From: Bacteroidota bacterium
GTDB taxonomy: Bacteria; Bacteroidota; Bacteroidia; NS11-12g; UBA955
Direction: 5' to 3'
DNA length: 7,422 nt
Assembly (NCBI GenBank): GCA_947460045.1
Contig: CANHGC010000071.1
Location: 1-7,422 of the forward strand
Shown here: positions 1-5,580 of the stretch, in pieces
Layout: each line of letters begins with the position of its first letter
Numbering within the stretch: position 1 is the stretch's first letter
Position numbers and translations under genes: made by a program
Notes under the pieces: model-generated
Database searches by the model: none
The model's input: only the letters and a program-made list of their open reading frames with translations
Told to the model about the DNA's origin: nothing

Positions 1-185
1 ATGCCATCATCCCGCCAACGGCGCAACATCCCCCGCAAACCATCCCTGTAAGCACTGAACAAAACAAACTTGCCCACCACAACGCCATCCACTGAACACC
101 AAATTTCACTTCCCCCCGAAACATCCAAATCGCCCCCCTTTCGCATCGAAGCTGAAACACCCTCGCCCCACCCACCCACAGCAAT
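1..185 (-). pseudogene. Continuation of the copper ATPase frame after the in-frame TGA
   Basis: These 61 codons follow the TGA at 186-188 in the same frame and contain no further stop up to the window edge. The segment around SEIWCSVDGVVVGKF, followed by a YRDGLR motif, matches the part of CcoI-type ATPases that lies between the HP region and the GDGxND hinge: a beta strand, a short turn (DG), another strand, then an R-x-(D/E)-G helix start. It therefore looks like the remainder of the same gene rather than a new one. About 45 residues rich in Gly, Ser, Val and Met separate the last clear upstream motif from this segment, which is longer than the linker I expect in relatives. Two runs of six C on the plus strand (112-117 and 133-138) lie here. 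Whether the stop is a real mutation or a sequence error cannot be told from one read of the sequence. Confidence 0.7.
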
Positions 186-2039
186 TCAATTTTGATTCAC
201 CAACCCATCCATCCCAACAGACATCCCAGAACTCAACCCCACAAAACGTTTATTCCCCAATCGATATTTCACCCCGTCTACCATGCCCTCAACACCCTGT
301 CCAACCACATTAACCACGTCCGAAATGGGCACACGCATCCGATCCAGCCAATGCCCCACCTTCCTCGCATACGGGTGCGAACTCTCCAAAGCCAATGCCC
401 CAAGCGCATCCCACGCCGATGAACTCAATTCACCACCCTGAAAAGAAATTTTGGGCCTGCCGCTGTGTGTTAAAGTACCCGTTTTATCAAAGATCGCCAC
501 CGTAACATTTCGCCACGATTCCAACACCTCAGCCCCTCGCACATACAAACCATTTTTCGCCAAAACCGATAGAAGATGTCCGTGCGTAAACGTCACACTC
601 AACAGCAACGCGCAAGGACAAGCAACAATCAAAATCGATGTCACCGCCTTCCAAACCTTACTTGCATCAACCACCCACCAATACGCCGCAGCACCAATGG
701 CAATGGTAAAAAGCGCAACCGTAAACCACTGACTGGCTTTATGTACGTAATTATTTTCTATACCAGACGATGTTTCACCGCGTTGTTTTGATTTGTTCCA
801 GAGCGATACCAAATATCCTTGCGACATCGATTTTTCAGCAATCACCCGAATGCTGCCCGCAAGCTGTCGACCCCCAGCATACAACCACTCACCCACTTCA
901 ACGCGTACCGGGTTGCTCTCTCCCGTCACAAAACTGTAATCGATGTGTGCGATGCCATGCGCCAACCTCGCATCAACAGGTACCAATTCCTGATTGTGAA
1001 TCACCAATTCGTCACCTCGCCGAATATCGGACAGAGAAACAGAGCTCGTCTTGCCCGCCTTCCATACCGATGCACTCAATGGAAAATACGAGGTATAATC
1101 TCGATCGAACGACAATTTTTGATGGGTTTTATCTTGTAAGAATCGGCCCATCAGCATAAAAAACACGATCCCACTCAGCGAATCAAAATACCCGGGCCCC
1201 AAGTGATTTGCCACCTCATACAAACTCCTTCCCAACGTAATCAACATCGCCAAAACAATGGGCAAATCAATGGTGAGATACCTCTTCTTAAGCCCGCCCC
1301 AAGCCAACGAATAAAACTCCTGAGCGCTGTACAACATCACCGGCACGATGAGTACCAGGTTCAATGTTAAAAAATACGATTTCAGTCCGTCCAAATCACC
1401 CCGCCCCCATTCAAAATACTCCGGAAAACTCAACAGCATGATGTTTCCAAAGCAAAACCCCGCCACCCCCAACCGATACAACCGCTTTTGAGACGCCCCT
1501 TTCACCAAACCGCCTCGCTGCGCATTGCCATCCCCCAAATCACTCAAACTAAAATACGGCTCATAGCCAATACCCGTTAAAAATTGGGCGATGTTTCTGG
1601 GCGATGTTTCGGCAGGAGAAAATGAAACTTTGAGCGTTTTCTTGGAGAAATTCAATGTAGACATCTTCACGCCCAACACAAGCTTGTGCAAATTCTCTAA
1701 CAAATACACACATGAACTGCAATGAACTTGGGGCAAATAAAATTCGATATGACATTCAGCATCGCTAGAAAACACATACAGCTGCCGGGCAATTTCCTTG
1801 TTGTCGAGAAAGGCGAATTTGTGTGATTGATCCTTCATCGCCCCATCCAAACCCATTGCTTGACTTCCAGCAGGATGGTTGTTTAAGTCATAGTACTGAC
1901 AGAGTTCGTTTTGTTCCAAAAGGGCATACACGGATTTGCATCCATCGCAGCAAAAATCTTTGTCCGCATATCGAACAACCCTACGGGTATGAGTGCCACA
2001 GTGATAACAAATGTGCGATTCTACAGCAACTTCAGCCAT
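186..2039 (-). CDS. ccoI: CcoI-like copper-transporting P1B-type ATPase, cut short by an in-frame stop
   Basis: This is a heavy-metal P-type ATPase of the CcoI/FixI type, which in known systems exports or delivers copper across the inner membrane for cbb3 cytochrome oxidase assembly. Numbering from ATG 2039, it shows an N-terminal cysteine cluster (C11/C14 and C30, C31, C34), a heavy-metal-associated domain with CSSC at 107-110, several membrane segments between about 190 and 310, the actuator TGES at 372-375, the CPC transport motif at 474-476, the phosphorylation motif DKTGT at 518-522 and the HP dipeptide at 555-556. The frame stops at a TGA (186-188) after 617 residues, before the GDGxND hinge and the last two helices, whereas family members are usually about 750-850 residues. 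Related sequence continues in the same frame beyond the stop. A TTG at 2054 would add five residues; ATG 2039 is preferred because the Cys cluster follows closely, as in relatives. The family call is firm, the exact ccoI assignment fairly sure. Confidence 0.85.
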   Translation of the reverse strand: MAEVAVESHICYHCGTHTRRVVRYADKDFCCDGCKSVYALLEQNELCQYYDLNNHPAGSQAMGLDGAMKDQSHKFAFLDNKEIARQLYVFSSDAECHIEFYLPQVHCSSCVYLLENLHKLVLGVKMSTLNFSKKTLKVSFSPAETSPRNIAQFLTGIGYEPYFSLSDLGDGNAQRGGLVKGASQKRLYRLGVAGFCFGNIMLLSFPEYFEWGRGDLDGLKSYFLTLNLVLIVPVMLYSAQEFYSLAWGGLKKRYLTIDLPIVLAMLITLGRSLYEVANHLGPGYFDSLSGIVFFMLMGRFLQDKTHQKLSFDRDYTSYFPLSASVWKAGKTSSVSLSDIRRGDELVIHNQELVPVDARLAHGIAHIDYSFVTGESNPVRVEVGEWLYAGGRQLAGSIRVIAEKSMSQGYLVSLWNKSKQRGETSSGIENNYVHKASQWFTVALFTIAIGAAAYWWVVDASKVWKAVTSILIVACPCALLLSVTFTHGHLLSVLAKNGLYVRGAEVLESWRNVTVAIFDKTGTLTHSGRPKISFQGGELSSSAWDALGALALESSHPYARKVGHWLDRMRVPISDVVNVVGQGVEGMVDGVKYRLGNKRFVGLSSGMSVGMDGLVNQN

Positions 2040-2094
2040 GGCCGCAAATTGCAAACGAAAACACCATCAAACCATGACGGCAAAAAGGTGTAAA

Positions 2095-2110
2095 TATGAT
2101 TTAAATCATA
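2095..2110. promoter_or_regulatory. 16 bp perfect palindrome, FNR/CRP-family-like operator upstream of the copper ATPase gene
   Basis: The sequence TATGATTTAAATCATA is its own reverse complement. Its core, TGAT-N4-ATCA, matches the FNR/FixK-type consensus TTGAT-N4-ATCAA at all positions but the two outermost. It overlaps the stop codon of the membrane-protein gene (2106-2108), and its centre lies about 63 bp upstream of ATG 2039. If it acted in the classical -41.5 position, transcription would begin near 2061 and leave a leader of about 20 nt. Regulation of cco genes by FNR-family proteins is established in proteobacteria; applying it here is inference. A weak AU-rich terminator hairpin is the alternative reading. 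Confidence 0.4.
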
Positions 2111-2969
2111 GTAACCACAGTACCAAAGCCCCATCGATGAGAAGGCGATACAAACGAAAGGGCTTCCACGCCGATGGCCAAAACACCATCAAAACGTAGA
2201 ACAGCAAAAGCCCCGGGAATCCCCAACCTCGAGGTGTAGCCATCGCCCATAACAAAACTGCAACACAAGCAAGCATCACGGCAAGCACAATCAGAATGCG
2301 CACTTCAAATGAAAGCCATACATTGGTTGATTTCGATGCGCTGTCTTTGTCTTGCTCAAACCATTGCATCAACAAAACATTGAGCCAAAACACTAAGAAT
2401 CCCTGCCACCATAGATTCAATTGAAACGGGAACTCAACAGCCCAAAACAATGCGCAAGCGAAAGAAAAGGCAATACAGATTGGCCCCAACATGGCCGATA
2501 TTTTCCCGCCAATTCGCTGCACCAAAACGTAACCCAATCCGCCACAAATCGCCCAACGAAAAGCGCCCAACACAACCTTCATATCAAGCCCAGTGATAAA
2601 AGGAGCAACCAATAATAACCCCAAAAACGGCAGCAACCCCCAAAACAAGAACCACATCAACTGCCATGAACGCATCGAAAATCCCAGCGCATCCCAACGC
2701 AAACCATCTTTAAAAAAATCGATCGCATAAACCCAAATGCAACAGCTCAACAGCAGAAAATCTGCCAGTTGCAACTGTTTAAAACAATTCAAAAAAGCCC
2801 CTTCAACACCTGCATGTATTGATCCGGTGGCGAACCTCAACAACAACAGAACCCGCAAAAACAGAAACACGGCCGCAACCCAAGGAATCCCCAACGCTTG
2901 GGTCCCCAAAAAAGGCCTCCCCTCCGATGCACCATTCCCACGCAATGCCATCAGGAGCCGGGCAAACAT
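2106..2969 (-). CDS. Trp-rich multispanning membrane protein of unknown function
   Basis: I do not recognise this 287-residue protein. It is almost entirely hydrophobic, with about eight or nine probable membrane helices (roughly residues 27-48, 70-86, 103-125, 131-150, 158-178, 187-204, 223-243, 250-265 and a short one near 273-287). It has about 18 tryptophans, many at predicted membrane interfaces. No catalytic motif is evident; in particular I see no DxxxD pair that would place it in the UbiA prenyltransferase family, and no transporter signature. The C-terminal stretch LYRLLIDGALVLW is amphipathic and may be a family signature. The start ATG lies 2 nt after the stop of the NifU-like gene (TAA TT ATG), so the two are probably cotranslated and share an operon with mrp. 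The copper ATPase gene follows 66 bp downstream. A role in metal, Fe-S or haem handling is suggested only by position. That it is a real gene is fairly certain; function is unknown. Confidence 0.8.
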   Translation of the reverse strand: MFARLLMALRGNGASEGRPFLGTQALGIPWVAAVFLFLRVLLLLRFATGSIHAGVEGAFLNCFKQLQLADFLLLSCCIWVYAIDFFKDGLRWDALGFSMRSWQLMWFLFWGLLPFLGLLLVAPFITGLDMKVVLGAFRWAICGGLGYVLVQRIGGKISAMLGPICIAFSFACALFWAVEFPFQLNLWWQGFLVFWLNVLLMQWFEQDKDSASKSTNVWLSFEVRILIVLAVMLACVAVLLWAMATPRGWGFPGLLLFYVLMVFWPSAWKPFRLYRLLIDGALVLWLL

Positions 2970-2971
2970 AA

Positions 2972-3208
2972 TTAATTCTTTAAGGCAGTAATTTTTCCAA
3001 TATTTGGAATCGCACGCTTCAAACTCTCCTCAATCCCAGCGGTCATTGTCATCTCGCTCATACTACAAGTACTGCAAGCGCCCGTCAATCTCAAAATCAC
3101 ATCCAATTCCGCACTCACCTCAACCAATTCAACATCACCGCCATCGGCATGTAGATATGGCCGAATGGTTTCTAATACCTGTTCTACTTGTTGATTGATG
3201 TCACTCAT
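2972..3208 (-). CDS. NifU-like C-terminal-domain Fe-S scaffold protein
   Basis: This 78-residue protein is a stand-alone NifU C-terminal domain, the family that holds a transient iron-sulfur cluster and passes it to apo-proteins in the cytoplasm. The diagnostic features are the ADGGDVELV strand at about 21-29 and the cluster-binding GACSTC (Cys45 and Cys48, CxxC) followed by SMSEMTM, then a helix and a final short strand. Length matches the single-domain Bacteroidota members. I chose ATG 3208; an in-frame TTG at 3217 would add three residues (MLT) but ATG is more likely and fits the family N-terminus. It starts 17 nt after the mrp stop and is followed 2 nt later by the membrane-protein gene. 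Pairing with mrp fits a shared task, since both proteins handle Fe-S clusters in the same transfer route. No Shine-Dalgarno sequence is evident. Identification is firm; the client proteins are not known. Confidence 0.92.
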   Translation of the reverse strand: MSDINQQVEQVLETIRPYLHADGGDVELVEVSAELDVILRLTGACSTCSMSEMTMTAGIEESLKRAIPNIGKITALKN

Positions 3209-3225
3209 GGTAAGCAAAAGTAATA

Positions 3226-4275
3226 TTATTTTGTGATTTGCAGCATACTCACCTGTTGTGCCAAAGCCCCAGCAACGGCGAAATATGGCAACAACTCTGG
3301 AGAATCTTTGGTTAACTCGCCCTTATCCACCGCTTTCATCAAGGCCGGATTCAATGGCAACTCACCCAAAAACGGCACATTGTAGGCTTCACTGATTGAT
3401 TTGCCTCCTCCTTCGCCAAACAATCGGTATTTTTTATCAGGTGCATCCTCCGGGGTGAAATAACTCATATTTTCAACAACCCCCAAAATGCGCTTGTTCA
3501 CCGCTTCCATGGAGAACATCCCCATCGCCCTGCGGGCATCGGTCAAAGCCATTTCCTGTGGCGTTGTCACTATCACTACCCCTGTGAGAGGCACATTCTG
3601 CACCAAACTCAACTGAACATCCCCCGTTCCCGGCGGCAAATCAATGATCAAATAATCCAAATCGCCCCAATCGGTGTCTTGCACAAACTGCCGAAACGCC
3701 GAGGACACCATGGGCCCACGCCAAACAATCGCCTGCCCGGGCGCCGTCATAAACCCAATACTCAACAACTTCAAACCCTTGGCTTCCACCGGAATCATGA
3801 TCTGTTTATCGCCCTTCATGTACATCTGTGGCGACTCCGAAACACCAAACATCGTAGGCACACTGGGGCCGTAAATGTCTGCGTCCAACAAACCCACCTT
3901 CGCGCCCATGCCATGCAATGCCAATGCCAAAGAAGCCGATAGCGTACTTTTACCTACACCGCCCTTACCCGAAGCCACCGCAATCACGTGCTTCACGCCA
4001 GGCAACGTTTCCGACATTGGAATACTGCCCCTTACACGACTGGTTGTTGCTACTTCCACTTCGATGTTGGGGTCCACCATCATCCGAATCGCTGTTTTAC
4101 AAGCATTTACCATCATGTCTTTCATTGGACATGCAGGCGTAGTTAAAACAATCGTAAAAGAAATTTTATCGCCAATCACCAAATCCTCAATCATGCCCAA
4201 AGTGACCAAATCCTTTTTAAGATCTGGGTCATCTACATGCGACAATGCCGCCAATACCGATTCTTTGGTAATCAT
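3226..4275 (-). CDS. mrp: Mrp/ApbC (NBP35-type) Fe-S carrier P-loop ATPase
   Basis: This 349-residue protein belongs to the Mrp/ApbC/NBP35 family of ParA-type ATPases that bind and transfer Fe-S clusters. An N-terminal MIP18/DUF59 domain (about 1-80) carries the typical TPACPMKD motif (46-53) with Cys49 and a further Cys59. The ATPase domain begins near 96: the deviant Walker A GKGGVGKST is at 103-111, DADIYGPS at 131-138, and the Walker B-like IIDLPPGTGD at 210-219. The CxxC that many Mrp/NBP35 proteins carry after ENMSYF is absent: that stretch reads ENMSYFTPEDAPDKKY. From memory this is the usual Bacteroidota form, so it is not damage. The start ATG 4275 overlaps the stop of the upstream DUF6787-like gene (ATGA). 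An open frame continues upstream to 4419, but that part is read from the neighbouring gene in another frame, and the conserved domain begins right at ATG 4275. The NifU-like gene follows 17 nt downstream. Confidence 0.95.
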   Translation of the reverse strand: MITKESVLAALSHVDDPDLKKDLVTLGMIEDLVIGDKISFTIVLTTPACPMKDMMVNACKTAIRMMVDPNIEVEVATTSRVRGSIPMSETLPGVKHVIAVASGKGGVGKSTLSASLALALHGMGAKVGLLDADIYGPSVPTMFGVSESPQMYMKGDKQIMIPVEAKGLKLLSIGFMTAPGQAIVWRGPMVSSAFRQFVQDTDWGDLDYLIIDLPPGTGDVQLSLVQNVPLTGVVIVTTPQEMALTDARRAMGMFSMEAVNKRILGVVENMSYFTPEDAPDKKYRLFGEGGGKSISEAYNVPFLGELPLNPALMKAVDKGELTKDSPELLPYFAVAGALAQQVSMLQITK

Positions 4276-4577
4276 TTTGACTTTCCGAACATTCTCTTGA
4301 AAAACCTTTGCTCGAAAGCCCAAAAATATTTGAACTGTCCGAACAAAAACCCATACATCAGCAACAACAAATTGTAAACAGGCAAAATCACGATGTAATA
4401 CACCATATCCACCCACCACTCTTCGCCCAAATAGGGTTTAACAAACTTTTTCAGGTACATCACAGTGAATCCCGTTAAGGCAAACACCAACAATATCACC
4501 CATACCATCCAGGCCTTTTCAACGTTCCAACGTTGTTTGAGTCGATTTACAAAGCTCACCCAACAAAGGTACTTCAT
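4272..4577 (-). CDS. Small two-helix membrane protein, DUF6787-like
   Basis: This is a 101-residue protein with two probable membrane helices (about 24-41 and 57-78) flanked by basic segments. An N-terminal NRLKQRW motif, a central YLKKFVKP, a YGFLFGQF motif (74-82) and a C-terminal FEQRFFKRMFGK resemble the uncharacterised DUF6787 family of Bacteroidota, as I remember it. No enzymatic residues are evident. Its stop overlaps the mrp start by ATGA, so translation of the two is probably coupled, and the gene is the first of the minus-strand operon. ATG 4577 is preceded by GAGGAGA placed immediately against the start codon, an unusually short spacing for a ribosome binding site; a GTG at 4559 would give a shorter product that begins near the conserved NRLKQRW. 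Existence is well supported by the overlap and the membrane pattern. The function is unknown; a link to Fe-S delivery is inferred from position only. Confidence 0.82.
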   Translation of the reverse strand: MKYLCWVSFVNRLKQRWNVEKAWMVWVILLVFALTGFTVMYLKKFVKPYLGEEWWVDMVYYIVILPVYNLLLLMYGFLFGQFKYFWAFEQRFFKRMFGKSK

Positions 4578-4661
4578 TCTCCTCAGTCATTGAATTGACC
4601 TTACATTTAAATGACATGAAAACATCAAAAAAAGATTCATCAAAATGTTTGACCAATAAGA
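4578..4661. promoter_or_regulatory. Divergent intergenic region that must carry promoters for both sides
   Basis: This AT-rich 84 bp spacer separates the minus-strand operon (first gene starting at 4577) from the plus-strand RsmI-like gene (start 4662). Transcription of both blocks must begin in or near it. I see no clear Bacteroidota -7 box (TAnnTTTG) on either strand. TTTG elements occur at 4648-4651 (plus strand) and on the minus strand around 4630-4645. A 10 bp palindrome, CATTTAAATG, lies at 4604-4613. The assignment rests on gene orientation rather than on a recognised promoter motif. Confidence 0.5.
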
Positions 4662-5432
4662 ATGAAATTTGCACCCATGGAAAACAGCCCCCTCGAAACC
4701 CCTATTGCGGAAGACAACCAAAAACAAATCGCCAACACGCAATTGGTCTTGGTCCCATTGCCCATAGGAGAATTGAGCTGGGGTTGGATGAACACCCCCA
4801 ATTACATCGACGCCATCAAACCCATTATGCATTGGGTGGCAGAAGATGCGAGAACCCTGCGTAGATTTTTATCGAGCCTCAAAGTGGGCATCCCTTTGAA
4901 CGATTTAGACATTTTCGAATTCAATGTGCGCACGCCCAAACAAGAACTTGAAAAGTTTTTCAAAGACATCAAACACAGCAAACTCATTGGCGTTGCGTCC
5001 GAAGCCGGAATGCCTTGCATCGCAGACCCAGGCGCCGTGGCCGTTGCCCTTGCACACCAGCGTGGGTGGGACGTTAAACCCATCATGGGACCAAACAGCT
5101 TGATGTTGGCGTTGGCCGGAAGCGGATTGAATGGCCAAACTTTCACTTTTCACGGTTACCCACCGATCAATGAAAATGAAATCAAACAACTCACCACCTT
5201 GCTCAACAACAAGGCCACAGACAAACACAGCCATTTGTTCATAGAAACCCCCTATCGCACCGATCGATTGCTGCAGTTCTTTTGCAAAAACCTACCCCAA
5301 GACATGCTCCTTTGCATCGCCAAAGACCTGCACTCGGAAAACGAAAGCATCGTCACCCAACCCATCAGCGCATGGAAAAGAAAAGTGGAATCCCTGGGCA
5401 AAAGCCCCTGCGTTTTCATAGTTGGGCGATGA
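4662..5432 (+). CDS. RsmI-like SAM-dependent methyltransferase (tetrapyrrole methylase family), short paralogue
   Basis: This 256-residue protein belongs to the tetrapyrrole (corrin/porphyrin) methylase superfamily and is closest to RsmI, which 2'-O-methylates C1402 of 16S rRNA using S-adenosylmethionine. The RsmI landmarks are present in altered form: LPIGEL (33-38) for TPIGNL, AEDART (60-65) for the EDTR segment, SEAGMPCIADPGA (113-125) for SDAGTPxISDPGA, GPNSLMLALAGSGLNG (143-158) and IETPYR (194-199) for ESPHR. Bacteroidota commonly carry such a roughly 240-residue paralogue next to a full-length RsmI elsewhere, so the target may not be C1402. The usual RsmI C-terminal extension is lacking. 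ATG 4662 gives 256 residues; ATG 4677 would give 251, and I cannot decide between them because the conserved core begins only near residue 28 and no Shine-Dalgarno is visible. It stands alone on the plus strand, 148 bp before the SPT-like gene. The superfamily is certain; the substrate is not. Confidence 0.88.
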   Translation: MKFAPMENSPLETPIAEDNQKQIANTQLVLVPLPIGELSWGWMNTPNYIDAIKPIMHWVAEDARTLRRFLSSLKVGIPLNDLDIFEFNVRTPKQELEKFFKDIKHSKLIGVASEAGMPCIADPGAVAVALAHQRGWDVKPIMGPNSLMLALAGSGLNGQTFTFHGYPPINENEIKQLTTLLNNKATDKHSHLFIETPYRTDRLLQFFCKNLPQDMLLCIAKDLHSENESIVTQPISAWKRKVESLGKSPCVFIVGR

Positions 5433-5517
5433 AAATTGCCTTGAATCAGCCCACATCATTGACCGTGCCATCCCTTCATCCGATGGAAAATTACCTTATT
5501 CACAAACAGCGAATAAC

Positions 5518-5554
5518 TTGTGTATCCGCAATTATAAATACACCATTAAATTTG
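5518..5554 (+). promoter_or_regulatory. Candidate Bacteroidota-type promoter for the SPT-like gene
   Basis: A TAAATTTG at 5547-5554 fits the Bacteroidota -7 consensus TAnnTTTG and lies 26 bp before the start codon at 5581, a plausible position. The only upstream TTG (5518-5520) is 26 bp away, longer than the roughly 19 bp seen in typical promoters of the phylum, so the -33 half is doubtful. A dyad, GTGTAT at 5520-5525 and ATACAC at 5538-5543, sits between the two elements and might be an operator or chance. Confidence 0.3.
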
Positions 5555-5580
5555 TATCAATCTATTTGTAGTCAAACATC

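Noticed and set aside
186..188. Selenocysteine or code-4 reading of the TGA in the copper ATPase
   Set aside because: TGA is used as an ordinary stop in this window (for example 5430-5432), the site is in a variable linker with no conserved catalytic role, and I see no stem-loop of SECIS type next to it.
3875..4300. 141-codon plus-strand ORF opposite mrp
   Set aside because: It mirrors the conserved mrp coding sequence and shows no domain of its own; a shadow frame.
4276..4419. N-terminal extension of Mrp by 48 residues
   Set aside because: The extra stretch is the DUF6787-like gene read in another frame. The conserved MIP18 domain begins at ATG 4275, which overlaps the upstream stop as ATGA.
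4519..4590. A 23-codon minus-strand ORF (MTEENEVPLL...) starting at 4590 and overlapping the DUF6787-like start out of frame
   Set aside because: It is short, has no clear ribosome binding site, and could be chance. It would matter only if the true start of the small membrane protein were GTG 4559.
4604..4613. 10 bp palindrome CATTTAAATG in the divergent spacer as an operator
   Set aside because: It is short and AT-rich, does not extend further, and is expected by chance several times in a window of this size.
5496..5516. Hairpin TTATTC / GAATAA after the RsmI-like gene as a terminator
   Set aside because: The stem is only 6 bp and AT-rich, the loop is 9 nt, and no T-tract follows (the next bases are CTTGTG).
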